Shown here in pieces: positions 14,347-24,124 of a stretch of 44,287 nt of DNA (positions are counted from its first letter, which is position 1; every line of letters begins with the position of its first letter). The notes beneath the pieces were generated by a model. The model was not told the DNA's origin, did no database searches, and saw nothing but the letters and a program-made list of their open reading frames with translations. The translations under genes were made by a program, and so were the position numbers. The stretch comes from Candidatus Omnitrophota bacterium (GTDB lineage Bacteria > Omnitrophota > Gorgyraeia > Tantalellales > Tantalellaceae), in contig JAQUQS010000015.1 of NCBI GenBank assembly GCA_028715965.1, forward strand, positions 1-44,287. Direction: 5' to 3'.

Positions 14347-15339
14347 ATGCTGTCAGGCAAAAAACCATTAATATCTTTTGTCATAACACTTTATAACGAA
14401 GAGACTGCTATGTCATCACTTGAGGCGGCGCTCAGGGAGCTGGGGGGGAAATACGCCGGTGAGTACGAGGTTGAGTTCGTGCTGGTGGATGACGGCAGTA
14501 AGGATTCCACATGGGAAAAATTAGCGACTTTCGCCCTTTCAGATAAAAGGGTGAGCGCCGTTAGGCTTTCCAGGAACTTCGGGCACCAGCAGGCGCTTAC
14601 GTGCGGATATGACCTGGCTAGGGGCGATGTCGTTATATCCATGGACGCTGACCTGCAGGACCCGCCGGAGGTGGTGGACCTTCTTGTCGAAGAATGGAAA
14701 AAGGGCGCCGACATCGTGTTCACCGTAAGGGAAAGACGGCACGGGGAGGGCCTGCTCAAGAAGCTCACGGCGAGATGGTTCTACAAGATATTCACTTTTG
14801 TCTCAAGGAGTTCGGCGCCGGCGGATTCCGGGGATTTCCGCCTGATGAACCGCAGGAGCATGAAGGCGTTCCTTACTTTAAGGGAACGGCACAGGTACAT
14901 ACGCGGTATGGTGGGGTGGATGGGTTTCAAGACCGCTATAGTGCCTTATGAAAGGAAACCGCGTGCTGCCGGAAGGTCTAAATATACATGGTCACGGATG
15001 TTCAGTTTCGCAATGGACGCCATAGTATCGTTCAGCTCTTTTCCCCTCAGACTGGCGTATATATTCTCCGCTATAGCTTCATCGACGGTGCTATGTTACC
15101 TGGTGTATGTGCTCCTGCAGCATTTCGCCGGAGGGAAGGAACTGGTACCCGGATGGACCAGTCTGATACTTTCAATAGTGATTTTCGGATTCTTTAATCT
15201 TTTATCGCTTGGGCTTATAGGTGAGTACGTGGGGCGTATATATGATATGGCAAAGGACCGCCCGCTGTATTTTGTGAGCGATATGGTCACGGATGGGGCC
15301 CTGCGAGCCGCGGAACCCTATCCCTTCCGCGTGGAATAA
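14347..15339 (+). CDS. Polyprenyl-phosphate glycosyltransferase, GT2 (GtrB/DPM1-like)
   Basis: Enzymes of this type move a sugar from a nucleotide donor to undecaprenyl phosphate. The GT2 domain (about 8-230) has FVITLYNEE, FVLVDDGSKDST, LSRNFGHQQALTCGYDLARGD and the DxD-type MDADLQDPPE. Two membrane helices follow (about 235-260 and 268-300), the usual GtrB/ArnC layout, and the family segment LLSLGLIGEYVGRIYDMAKDRPLYFV. Length 330 aa is normal. A GGAGG site precedes the ATG. The methyltransferase gene starts 8 nt downstream and the YfhO-like gene overlaps that, suggesting a lipid-linked sugar used by the membrane protein at 16087. The sugar is not known. Confidence 0.9.
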   Translation: MLSGKKPLISFVITLYNEETAMSSLEAALRELGGKYAGEYEVEFVLVDDGSKDSTWEKLATFALSDKRVSAVRLSRNFGHQQALTCGYDLARGDVVISMDADLQDPPEVVDLLVEEWKKGADIVFTVRERRHGEGLLKKLTARWFYKIFTFVSRSSAPADSGDFRLMNRRSMKAFLTLRERHRYIRGMVGWMGFKTAIVPYERKPRAAGRSKYTWSRMFSFAMDAIVSFSSFPLRLAYIFSAIASSTVLCYLVYVLLQHFAGGKELVPGWTSLILSIVIFGFFNLLSLGLIGEYVGRIYDMAKDRPLYFVSDMVTDGALRAAEPYPFRVE

Positions 15340-15347
15340 AGGTCGTT

Positions 15348-16115
15348 ATGGGAAAAGACAGGAAAAAACCGGCAGAGTTCGACTCTTACGCCAAAGGATA
15401 TGACGGTGGAATGGATGACCCGCTCAAAAAGATGATGGGTCGGAGCCAGAAAGATTTTTTGGCGGTAAAAGCGAATATCCTGATGGACGAGATCGCCGCC
15501 CGTTATGGGACAGGTAGGGCAGGGCGTGAAGATATAAGCATATTGGACCTCGGGTGCGGAACCGGTGAGTTCCTGGGACTTATAAGCGAGAGGGGGAAGG
15601 GCTTCCGGCTGGAAGGGTGTGACGTATCCCCGGGCATGATAGAAGAGGGGCGGTGCCGACACGATACCGGGAACGCGAAATTGTTCGAAATGGACCCGGA
15701 AGGACGCGCGCTGCCCGACCAGAGATACGATGTTATATACGCAAGCTGTGTTTTCCATCATATAGTGCCGGTCTTGCGGCAGGTCGTGGTCACGAACATA
15801 TACAGGGCACTTGTCCCCGGGGGGACGTTCATCGTGTTCGAGCATAATCCATGGAACCCGCTCACGCTGTTCGTGGTCAAGAGGGCCGAGATCGACAGGA
15901 ACGCGGAACTGCTCTCTTCGGTGGAAACCGTATCTCTTATGAAAAAAGCCGGTATGGCGCACGTAAGAACGGGATATTTCCTGTTCGTGCCGCCCAGGCT
16001 AAGCGGTAAATGGACCCGGGCCTTCGAGCGATCCATTTCATGGTTGCCAGCCGGAGCGCAATATTACGTGGTGGGGAGAAAGCAACATGACCGGGGAGCG
16101 CATGGGAATATTTGA
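15348..16115 (+). CDS. Class I SAM-dependent methyltransferase
   Basis: The protein has motif I ILDLGCGTGEFLG (about residues 65-77), an acidic residue after motif II (EGCDVSPGM) and the post-motif YDVIYASCVFHHIV, so it is a Rossmann-fold SAM methyltransferase of 255 aa. Its position between a polyprenyl-phosphate glycosyltransferase and a YfhO-like membrane protein suggests a substrate linked to glycan or lipid assembly, but nothing in the sequence fixes it. Its last 29 bp overlap the next gene, which implies translational coupling. Confidence 0.82.
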   Translation: MGKDRKKPAEFDSYAKGYDGGMDDPLKKMMGRSQKDFLAVKANILMDEIAARYGTGRAGREDISILDLGCGTGEFLGLISERGKGFRLEGCDVSPGMIEEGRCRHDTGNAKLFEMDPEGRALPDQRYDVIYASCVFHHIVPVLRQVVVTNIYRALVPGGTFIVFEHNPWNPLTLFVVKRAEIDRNAELLSSVETVSLMKKAGMAHVRTGYFLFVPPRLSGKWTRAFERSISWLPAGAQYYVVGRKQHDRGAHGNI

Positions 16116-18438
16116 TCGGAAAAAGATCCCAACGATAAAGAGCGCGGCCATGAGGTTCAAGGACGTTGTTTTCTTCGCGGTCCCGTTCGTTGTCTTCTAT
16201 TGGATAGCGCCCTTTATCTCGGAGAACGCGTTAGGGCTTGATTATTTCCGTTATCCCATGAACAACCAGCTGGAACTCATGTTCTCGATATACAAAGGTT
16301 CTTTCCCGTTGTATATTCCGGGATACTGGGGAGGGATGAGCTCCAGCGCCCTTACCCTAGGACAGATATTCCATCCGCTTCCTTATGTCGCGTCGGTAAT
16401 GCCGGGATATTGGACGGGATATTCACTTGAGTGGAATACCGCTCTCAGGTTTCTTTCGATGGGATTTGTCCAGCTTATGCTGTTCCGCATCCTCAGGCGT
16501 ATGGGGGCCGATGGGCTCCCGGCGTTCATATTGTCGTTTATCGCGATATACAACCTCAAAACACTTTTCGTGTTCCGATACGGCGCGTCGCTTGAGAACT
16601 ATACGGCATTTATCATATTGATAGCCCTTCTCGTAAGGCAATATATGAAGGAGACTAAATATGCCGGACCGCTCATGATAGCCGGAGCTACATATCTCAC
16701 GATATGCGGGGGACATCCCAAGGTCATGTATTACGCTTTGATATCGGTCTTTCTTTTCGTTGTTATGGTACCCGCGTTCTTGCGGGACTGTGGTGTCGGG
16801 ACCGTTGACCCGGGAAAGAAGAGAAGATATTATTTCGCGGTCTTCGGGGGGATGTCCGCCGGTATGCTTTTATCCGCGGCATATGCCGTGCCGTTCTATT
16901 TCAGTTTTCTGGCGGACAATATTGATCGAGTACAGGAAGAGATCCGGTATGTTTTCGATCCGGGGACATGGCCACTTCTGGTAGAAGGCCTGAACGCGTT
17001 CTTTGACCCATTGAAGAGCAGTTATAAAAGTTCTTTCGGCGGCTCCGCGGTGATGGCTATGGCTGCTGTTATGCCTGTTCTCAGTATCTTTAAGGTTAAA
17101 ATATCCAGGAGCGCGTGGATATTGTGGTCCGCGATGATGTTCTTTCTTGTTTTTTCCATTGATCCCCTCACGCCGATACCGTATTACATGCGGAAATATC
17201 TGCCCCTTGCTTCAGGGCTCCGGCATTCATGGTGGATAGGAGTGGTCATTCCCCCGTTAGCTTCAATGCTCCTGACATGGGTGTTCCTGTATGGCGATAT
17301 TACCGTGAAGGCGCGGGGCAAAGAGAGGCGGATACCTCTTTATTCCGTTCTCGCGGCGTGTGCGGCCGTGACCATGATGGTGTTCTGGGTAGCTACATGT
17401 AAAGTGCCGATACATAACGTGGGGGAATGGGACACGGGCCTTATATATACGGCACCAGTTGCGGTACGTTACGTATCGAACATGGCCGGGCTTCTGTCCC
17501 TCGCGGCCGTATTCCTCAGCGGGATCGTCCCCGGGAGGAAAAAGCTCTTTTTGGCGGCGGCGGTGGTACTCGTGCTGCTGCAGAGCATATCTGTACTCAG
17601 GTATGGCACGCTTTTCCATCCCGAGAAGTACAGCAGGACGATGATGAGCATGGAGCGCGAGAAGAAGATGAAGCTTTCCTACGCGGCCGAGGTCGGGTAC
17701 GGGATGGCTTCCAGGGCTGTAAGCATACACAGGGACAAAGGTTTCTTCTTCGAGTCCCGGCTTGCGGAACTTTGCCCGGCATACGTGCCGGCGTCGTCGA
17801 ACGAGGAAGATTACACCCTTATGGGGCAAGGCGCGAAAAAAGAAGGTGTGGCGATAGTCGAGGGATACGTGGGGGACGAGGTCGCCAAGAACGGATATGA
17901 CAAGGATTTCCTGGGATACCTCAATCTGGTATACAGTTCTTTCAACCGGGTGGAATATGACGCGGTAGCCAGCGCCAACTGTTTTTTTATCACTAATTAT
18001 CCATACAGCCCGCGATGGCAGGCGTCGCTTGACGGCAAAAAAGCGGGCATATACAGGGCGAACGGGATGGAGCAAGCCGTATTCATGCCCGCGGGCAGAC
18101 ATACGATCGAAATGAGGTACCATTCCCCGGCCTCTTTCTGGGGGATGGTCATCTCGTGTGCCACCCTTTTTGGTCTGCTGGTTTACCCGTTGTCAGCGGT
18201 AAGGGATATCCGTTCACGGTGGATATCCATACTGGCCGCGGGTCTTTTTTGTTCGGCGATATTTCTCGTGTGGTATAATAGCCTTTATACCGGACGGAAC
18301 CTCGGGACCCAGTATATCTGGCAGTCGCGGGACTCTCTCCCCGGGAATGTTATAGACCTTGGCTGGGAATACGGCCGTAAAGACTCCAAGGAATGGCTGT
18401 CCGACCAGGCCGAAACGAACCTTAAAAAAGCGTTCTGA
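16087..18438 (+). CDS. Large multi-pass membrane protein, YfhO/GT-C-like
   Basis: The 783-residue protein has about a dozen membrane helices in its first 490 residues, a soluble extracytoplasmic stretch (about 500-680) and one or more helices near 690-740. The N-terminal loop after the first helix contains DYFRYPMNNQ, in the place where GT-C enzymes and YfhO proteins carry acidic catalytic residues. YfhO-type proteins glycosylate wall or membrane polymers with sugars from polyprenyl phosphate, which fits the GtrB-like gene two genes upstream. I use ATG 16087 because GGGGAG lies 7-10 nt upstream; ATG 16102 is possible. The gene overlaps the methyltransferase by 29 bp and is 28 bp from the TolC-like gene. 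Confidence 0.7.
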   Translation: MTGERMGIFDRKKIPTIKSAAMRFKDVVFFAVPFVVFYWIAPFISENALGLDYFRYPMNNQLELMFSIYKGSFPLYIPGYWGGMSSSALTLGQIFHPLPYVASVMPGYWTGYSLEWNTALRFLSMGFVQLMLFRILRRMGADGLPAFILSFIAIYNLKTLFVFRYGASLENYTAFIILIALLVRQYMKETKYAGPLMIAGATYLTICGGHPKVMYYALISVFLFVVMVPAFLRDCGVGTVDPGKKRRYYFAVFGGMSAGMLLSAAYAVPFYFSFLADNIDRVQEEIRYVFDPGTWPLLVEGLNAFFDPLKSSYKSSFGGSAVMAMAAVMPVLSIFKVKISRSAWILWSAMMFFLVFSIDPLTPIPYYMRKYLPLASGLRHSWWIGVVIPPLASMLLTWVFLYGDITVKARGKERRIPLYSVLAACAAVTMMVFWVATCKVPIHNVGEWDTGLIYTAPVAVRYVSNMAGLLSLAAVFLSGIVPGRKKLFLAAAVVLVLLQSISVLRYGTLFHPEKYSRTMMSMEREKKMKLSYAAEVGYGMASRAVSIHRDKGFFFESRLAELCPAYVPASSNEEDYTLMGQGAKKEGVAIVEGYVGDEVAKNGYDKDFLGYLNLVYSSFNRVEYDAVASANCFFITNYPYSPRWQASLDGKKAGIYRANGMEQAVFMPAGRHTIEMRYHSPASFWGMVISCATLFGLLVYPLSAVRDIRSRWISILAAGLFCSAIFLVWYNSLYTGRNLGTQYIWQSRDSLPGNVIDLGWEYGRKDSKEWLSDQAETNLKKAF

Positions 18439-18466
18439 TAGTATATAACCCGGAACAGGACGGAAC

Positions 18467-19729
18467 ATGCCAACGAAAAGAACACGTATTATACTCATAA
18501 TAGCGTTCCTCCCCATATTCCTGTGCGGTACGATCTCGTGGGCCGCTACCGAGGACCTGAAAACTCTTATAACCGAAGCTATAGAGAACAATCCCGCTAT
18601 AAAGGCAGAAGAAGGGTTATGGCAGGCGGCTAAATACAGGGTAAAGCGGGAATATTCCCTGCCGGACCCGGAGGTAAGCTATACGTATTTTGGGGAAAGC
18701 GTCGAGACCCGTGTGGGTCCGCAACAACATAAATATGGCGGAAAGCTCAAAGTGCCTTATCCTGTGAAGCTGTATTATCGTGGTAAAGCACAGGAAAAAA
18801 GCGCGGAAAAGCTCCAGAAGGAATATGAAGCCGCTATCATGGACGTAATAAAGGACGTGAAGTTCATTTTCTTCGAGCTTTATTGGATAGACCAGGCGAT
18901 AAGCCTTACGGAGCAGGAGAAAAGCATCGTCGACGGAGTGGCCAGGACCGCGCAGACAAAATATGAATCCAATAAGGCTATGCAGCAGGATGTTATCAAG
19001 CTTAACATCGAGCTGGCGAGATTCGACGACAAATTGCTGCAGCTCAGGAACAGCCGGGAAACGGCCGAGGCGCGCATGAGATCCGTCCTGGGGAGAAAGG
19101 ACGGCGCCCCGGTTGGACGCGTGGCCGATGTGCCGGCACCCGGACCCGAGATAGCACTTGATGATCTCATATCAATGGCTATGGAGGGCCGCCAGGAACT
19201 TACGGCGGCACGCATAGAAAAGGACCGGGCCGAATACGAAAAGAACATAGCAGTCGCGGAATATGTCCCCGACGTGTCGATCGGGTTCGATTATATCTCG
19301 GTAGGGTCCGGGTATACGAGCCGTCCCGATGACGGAAAGGACGCCTGGATGGGGACCGTGTCCGTGAACGTACCGCTATGGTTCGACAAGTTATCCGCGC
19401 AGGTAAAGGAAAAGAAGGCCATGCTTGAAGCCAGGAGACAAGAGGTCAGCAGCATGGAAGACAGGGTACGGTATGAGGTGGAAGACCTGTATTACCGGCT
19501 GAATTTCTACCAGGATACCATAGACCTGTATCGTACCGCGCTCATCCCGCAGGCGGAGCAATCCCTGGAAGTGACGCGATACGGATATGAGACCGGTACA
19601 TTGAATTTCATAGACTGGCTCGATTCCGAAAGGGTTCTTTTACAGACGAAGTTGGCGTATTATCGGGCCATAACCGACCATGCTAAGACAAGGGCTTTTC
19701 TTGAAAGGGTGGTAGGTCGTGAATTCTGA
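18467..19729 (+). CDS. TolC-family outer membrane efflux protein (CusC-like)
   Basis: The protein has a signal peptide (about residues 1-26, ending SWA), then two alpha-helical repeats rich in Ala, Glu, Lys and Arg with long coiled-coil stretches (about 90-230 and 240-400), the build of TolC-type trimeric channels. The N-terminal EAIENNPAIKAEEGLWQAAKYRV and C-terminal YGYETGTLNFIDWLDSERVLLQ are typical of the family. Length 420 aa fits. It is followed at 12 nt by the periplasmic adaptor and then the RND pump, so it is the outer-membrane part of a heavy-metal efflux complex. Confidence 0.88.
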   Translation: MPTKRTRIILIIAFLPIFLCGTISWAATEDLKTLITEAIENNPAIKAEEGLWQAAKYRVKREYSLPDPEVSYTYFGESVETRVGPQQHKYGGKLKVPYPVKLYYRGKAQEKSAEKLQKEYEAAIMDVIKDVKFIFFELYWIDQAISLTEQEKSIVDGVARTAQTKYESNKAMQQDVIKLNIELARFDDKLLQLRNSRETAEARMRSVLGRKDGAPVGRVADVPAPGPEIALDDLISMAMEGRQELTAARIEKDRAEYEKNIAVAEYVPDVSIGFDYISVGSGYTSRPDDGKDAWMGTVSVNVPLWFDKLSAQVKEKKAMLEARRQEVSSMEDRVRYEVEDLYYRLNFYQDTIDLYRTALIPQAEQSLEVTRYGYETGTLNFIDWLDSERVLLQTKLAYYRAITDHAKTRAFLERVVGREF

Positions 19730-19741
19730 GAAGAGGTACAT

Positions 19742-20899
19742 ATGAGAAGAACATGTCCATTCGTTTACATGGCCGCGCTCGTGTGCGCGACCGTGCTGCT
19801 CGCCTCTTGCGGAAGGCTTCAGGGGCCCTCCGCCGACAAGGTATCGGGAGAAGAGCATGTGAAATACTATACTTGCGGTATGCATCCGACGGTACATGTC
19901 TCGCCGGAAGAATACCGCGACGGGTCAACGAAGTGCCCGATATGCGGTATGTCTCTTGTCGCCGTGATGGCGGGCGGAGGGCAAGAAAGGCCGTTAGGCC
20001 CGGATGCCGGGGTCGTGGCGCTCACGGTGCCGAGAGAACAGCTTTTACGCGCGGACGTGCGTACCGAAACCCTTGCGCGCAGGAAACTGTGCAAGAACAT
20101 TCGGGCGGCTGGCAATGTTGCGTATGATCCGGATATGGCCATAGCGCAGGAAGAGCTGATCTCCGGTATCGAGTCCATGGAAAAAATGTCCGGAGGCGGG
20201 GATCCGGAGATAAGGGACAGAACGCAAAGAATGGTGGACGCGTCCCGGAAGAAGTTAAGGCTGCTTGGACTTAGCGACGAACAGATCGACGGGATATCGG
20301 AGACGGGTAAGATCCAGGAAGGCCTTGTGCTCCCCGATAAAAAGATGTGGGTGTATGGTGATATATACGAGTATGAGATCAGCTGGGTGCCGGTGGGGGG
20401 TAAGGTGACGGTGACATCGGAAAGTTATCCCGGCAAGATGTTCTCAGGCGTTATTTCAGCTATAGACCCGGTAATCGACCCGGCCACGCGTTCGGTACGG
20501 TTCAGGGCCGAGATCGACAACCCGGAACTGGAACTTAAACCGGAGATGTATGTTAATGTGGACATAGAAGGCACGTGCCTGGTCTCAAGTGACGGCAAGA
20601 CGCTGGCCCTGCCCAAAGAGGCGCTTCTGGATACGGGTACACGTAAGATCGTATGGGTTATGACGGGACCCGGGAAGTTCGAGGGAAGGAAGGTAGAAGT
20701 AGGGGCCATAGGGACTTCGAAGGACGAGGGGGGAGATAGGGAGTTCTATCCCGTGATCTCCGGGCTCAGCGAGGGAGAAGAAGTGGTGACAAAAGGGAAT
20801 TTTCTTATAGACTCACAAAGCCAGATAACCGGCGTGGCCTCTTCGGCATACGGCGGATCCCTTGGCCCTAAGACGAAAGAAACGGCACATCAACATTGA
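19742..20899 (+). CDS. cusB: RND periplasmic adaptor with N-terminal heavy-metal-binding domain (CusB-like)
   Basis: The protein is a lipoprotein (lipobox LLASC, Cys23) that links the inner membrane pump and the TolC-like channel. Near the N-terminus, YYTCGMHPTVHV and TKCPICGMSLVAV (about 42-76) form the CxMHP/CPxCGM metal-binding domain seen in CusB-type adaptors. The adaptor body follows, with beta-barrel segments such as VWVYGDIYEYEI and GVISAIDPVIDPATRSVRFRAEI, and a membrane-proximal part near the C-terminus. This domain marks copper or silver as the likely substrate. The C-terminus ends in HQH, another possible metal ligand. The gene is 12 nt after the TolC gene and 14 nt before the pump gene. 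Confidence 0.88.
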   Translation: MRRTCPFVYMAALVCATVLLASCGRLQGPSADKVSGEEHVKYYTCGMHPTVHVSPEEYRDGSTKCPICGMSLVAVMAGGGQERPLGPDAGVVALTVPREQLLRADVRTETLARRKLCKNIRAAGNVAYDPDMAIAQEELISGIESMEKMSGGGDPEIRDRTQRMVDASRKKLRLLGLSDEQIDGISETGKIQEGLVLPDKKMWVYGDIYEYEISWVPVGGKVTVTSESYPGKMFSGVISAIDPVIDPATRSVRFRAEIDNPELELKPEMYVNVDIEGTCLVSSDGKTLALPKEALLDTGTRKIVWVMTGPGKFEGRKVEVGAIGTSKDEGGDREFYPVISGLSEGEEVVTKGNFLIDSQSQITGVASSAYGGSLGPKTKETAHQH

Positions 20900-20913
20900 T
20901 GTGATGGGATGAC

Positions 20914-23900
20914 ATGGTAGAAAAAATAATAAAAGTATGTGTCAGGAACAGGACCGTGGTCATCGGTCTTTTCATATTCATGGCACTCGCGGGTTTTAAC
21001 GCCATGAAACAGGTGCCGATAGACGCGATCCCGGATATCGGGGAAATGCAGGTAATAGTATATGCTGACTGGCCCGGCCGCAGCCCCCGGGACATAGAAG
21101 ACCAGGTCATATACCCCTTGACCACAGGCCTTATGGGGACACCCGGGGTGAAGGTGGTGAGGTCGACATCCGCTTTCGGGTTCGGCCTTGTAAACATGAT
21201 ATTCGAGGAAGGGACCGATTTTTACTGGGCGCGTACGCGGGTGCTTGAAAGGCTGGACCAGGCCAAGCGGTCCATACCCGAAGATGTCGTCGTGGCTTTG
21301 GGGCCGGATGCCACTGCCGTAGGGCAGATATTCTGGTATACCGTAGAAGGCGACGGCTATGATCTTGAGAAGCTCCGGTCGTTGCAGGACTGGTATGTCA
21401 GGTACCAGCTCGCGTCGGTAGAAGGCGTGTCCGAAGTGGCGTCGATCGGCGGGTTTGTCCGGCAGTACCAGATAGACGTAGATCCCAATAAGCTTATCGC
21501 TAACGATGTATCTCTGCATGAGGTGATGCGGTCCGTCCAGGCCTCCAACCTGGACGTAGGTGCCAAGGTGTTCGAAGAGGGCGGCATGGAGTTCATCGTT
21601 AGAGGCGTCGGGTTCATAACCGGCACTAAGGACATAGAGGACATTGTCATAAAAGCCAAGAATGGCACCCCGGTGTACGTGAAGAACATTGCCAAAGTCA
21701 CAATGGGGCCGGATTTCCGCCGTGGAGCGCTGGATAAAGAGGGGAAAGAGGTCACTGGTGGTGTCGTGATAATGCGGTACGGCGAGAATCCCCTAGAGGT
21801 CATTTCCCGGATAAAAACGAAGATAAAAGAGATAGAGAGCGGGCTTCCGCCCGGGGTCCGTATCGTGCCTTTTTATGACAGGACCGGGCTTATCCTGAGG
21901 ACGATCAACACCCTGAGGACGACACTCCTGCAGGAAATAATAATAACCGTCCTGGTCATATCGGTATTCCTTCTGCATTTCCTGGGGAGCCTGGCCATAT
22001 CCGTGGTGTTGCCGCTGGGTATCCTTATAGCTTTCCTTCTTATGGCCATGTCCGGGATCGACGCGAACATAATGTCACTCGGAGGGATAGCTATCGCTAT
22101 CGGTGTCATGGTGGACTCGGCCTGCGTGATGGTGGAGAACATATATACAAGTATACTCGTAAGGCAGGAAAGGTCCGGGGATAAAGGCGTAAGTGACGCG
22201 GAAAGGCTCGACGCGTGTGAGGAGGGAGCGCGAGAGGTCGGGAAACCGATATTGGTCGCTCTATTGACCACTATCATAGGCTTCCTGCCGATATTCGTGC
22301 TTACGGGCCAGGCAGGCAAACTCTTCAGGCCGCTTGCCTTCACCAAAACCTTTACCATGGTCGGGGCGGCGCTTATCACGCTCATGCTCCTGCCCACGCT
22401 CGCGTATTATTCCCTGAAAGGCAGATTGTCTCCTCCCGAGAAGAACAGGACTACGGAGATACTGAAGTCCATATACCGCCCTGTTATAAAATGGGGCGTG
22501 AACAACAAAAAAGTGGTTATAGCGGTCGCCGTATTCCTTGTGGTAGTCGGGACCTTTTGCGGCATGAACGTGAAACAGGAGTTCATGCCGCCCCTGAACG
22601 AAGGGGACCTTCTCTTTATGCCTGTGCTCCTTCCGGGAGCGTCGCTTACCCAGGTCATGGATGTAATGAAACGGCAGGATGTTATCATCAAGGAGGGTTT
22701 CCCGGACGAGGTGGAGTGGGTGGTCGGCAAGCTGGGGCGGGCCGAGACGGCGACAGACCCCGCGCCAGTCACGATGATCGAGACGATAATACATCTCAAG
22801 GATAAGAGTAAGTGGCGTAAGGGGATGACAAGGGAGAAACTTGTGCGGCTCATAGAAGAAAAGACCATGATGCCGGGCGTGAGCCCCATAATGACGCAGC
22901 CTATACGCAACAGGATAGATATGCTGGCCACGGGCATACAGACGCCGGTAGGCATAAAGGTGTTCGGTCCGGATATCGACAGGTCCGTCGAGATAGCGTC
23001 TGAGCTTGAGCGCATAGTGTCCGGGGTCGATGGCGCGGTCAATCCATACGCGGAAAGGGTCTCGAACCGGCCGTATTTTGAGATCATCATAGACAGGGAA
23101 AAAGCCGCCAGGTACGGGGTGAAGGTGGATGATGTGCAGGATATAATCATGACCGCGGTAGGCGGCATGAACCTCACATGGGTGATAGACGGCAGGGAAA
23201 GGTACCCGGTCAGGGTCAGGTACCTGCGTGAACTCCGGGATGACCCGGTATCACTCGAGCGTGTGCTTGTATGTACGGCGGACGGCAAGCATATACCTCT
23301 AGCGCAGCTCGCGGAACTAAAAAAAACGTCCGGGCCCGCGATGATAAACTCGGAGAATACGCAGTCGTATGTCAGGGTATTCATAAACGTGGACCCGGAG
23401 AAGACCGGTCTAGTGGACTTTGTCGAGAACGCCAAACGCGCCGTGAAACACAGAGTGGATAACGGTGGCCTGGTCATCCCGACGGGATATTTTATCAGCT
23501 GGTCAGGGCAGTTCGAGTCGGAGATGCAGGCACGGCAGCGTCTGGTGCCGTCCTTTGTCCTGGCACTCGCGGTGATACTTTTTATCCTGTACATCTCTTT
23601 CAGGAAACTGAGCTCGCTCCTGTTGCTTTTTTCGGGGATACCCGTGTCCCTCATGGGCGGGGTTATACTGCTATTCGTGGCCGGGTTCAAGTTCTCTACC
23701 GCCGTATGGGTCGGGTTCATAGCGCTTTTTGGGGTGGCGACCGATAATGCCGTAGTACTTTTATCGGTGTTGGACGATCTTTTTAACAAGGAAAAGCCCG
23801 GGACCCGGGAAGGAATAAGGGCGCTTGTGGAGAAAGGCGCGCTTATGCGCATCCGTCCGGCCATAATGACCGTAGCGACCACGATACTCGCGCTTATGGC

Positions 23901-24060
23901 CATAATGTTCTCTTCGGGGACGGGGTCGGAGATAATGAAACCCATGGCTATCCCTACTATAGGTGGACTTGTTACCGCTACCCTTTCTAATATGGTGCTG
24001 GTCCCGGTGCTTTATTCGTGGATAAAAGAACGCGCGCTTGCTGTCGCAGGGAAGGCTTGA
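20914..24060 (+). CDS. cusA: Heavy-metal RND efflux pump, CusA/CzcA family
   Basis: The 1048-residue protein is a proton-driven RND pump of the HME class. Expected elements are present: N-terminal helix then YADWPGRSPRDIEDQVIYPLT, VRSTSAFGFGLVNMIFEEGTDFYWARTRVLERL in the first porter region, TM4 with GVMVDSACVMVENI (acidic proton-relay residues), PLNEGDLLFMP after TM7, and FSSGTGSEIMKPMAIPTIGGLVTATL near the C-terminus. Two sets of six membrane helices flank large periplasmic loops (about 35-335 and 565-860). Together with the CusB-like adaptor this favours Cu(I)/Ag(I) export, but zinc/cobalt cannot be excluded by eye. It is the last gene of the metal-export set. Confidence 0.9.
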   Translation: MVEKIIKVCVRNRTVVIGLFIFMALAGFNAMKQVPIDAIPDIGEMQVIVYADWPGRSPRDIEDQVIYPLTTGLMGTPGVKVVRSTSAFGFGLVNMIFEEGTDFYWARTRVLERLDQAKRSIPEDVVVALGPDATAVGQIFWYTVEGDGYDLEKLRSLQDWYVRYQLASVEGVSEVASIGGFVRQYQIDVDPNKLIANDVSLHEVMRSVQASNLDVGAKVFEEGGMEFIVRGVGFITGTKDIEDIVIKAKNGTPVYVKNIAKVTMGPDFRRGALDKEGKEVTGGVVIMRYGENPLEVISRIKTKIKEIESGLPPGVRIVPFYDRTGLILRTINTLRTTLLQEIIITVLVISVFLLHFLGSLAISVVLPLGILIAFLLMAMSGIDANIMSLGGIAIAIGVMVDSACVMVENIYTSILVRQERSGDKGVSDAERLDACEEGAREVGKPILVALLTTIIGFLPIFVLTGQAGKLFRPLAFTKTFTMVGAALITLMLLPTLAYYSLKGRLSPPEKNRTTEILKSIYRPVIKWGVNNKKVVIAVAVFLVVVGTFCGMNVKQEFMPPLNEGDLLFMPVLLPGASLTQVMDVMKRQDVIIKEGFPDEVEWVVGKLGRAETATDPAPVTMIETIIHLKDKSKWRKGMTREKLVRLIEEKTMMPGVSPIMTQPIRNRIDMLATGIQTPVGIKVFGPDIDRSVEIASELERIVSGVDGAVNPYAERVSNRPYFEIIIDREKAARYGVKVDDVQDIIMTAVGGMNLTWVIDGRERYPVRVRYLRELRDDPVSLERVLVCTADGKHIPLAQLAELKKTSGPAMINSENTQSYVRVFINVDPEKTGLVDFVENAKRAVKHRVDNGGLVIPTGYFISWSGQFESEMQARQRLVPSFVLALAVILFILYISFRKLSSLLLLFSGIPVSLMGGVILLFVAGFKFSTAVWVGFIALFGVATDNAVVLLSVLDDLFNKEKPGTREGIRALVEKGALMRIRPAIMTVATTILALMAIMFSSGTGSEIMKPMAIPTIGGLVTATLSNMVLVPVLYSWIKERALAVAGKA

Positions 24061-24124
24061 AAAAAGGACCTTTATATAGTAACCTTATCCGATCGGGAAT
24101 GAAAGTGTAAGAAAGGAGAAAGTG

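Noticed and set aside
22407-23945. 512-codon open frame antisense to the RND pump gene
   Set aside because: It is a shadow of the cusA-like gene, which has full family motifs; high GC at third positions explains the long antisense frame.
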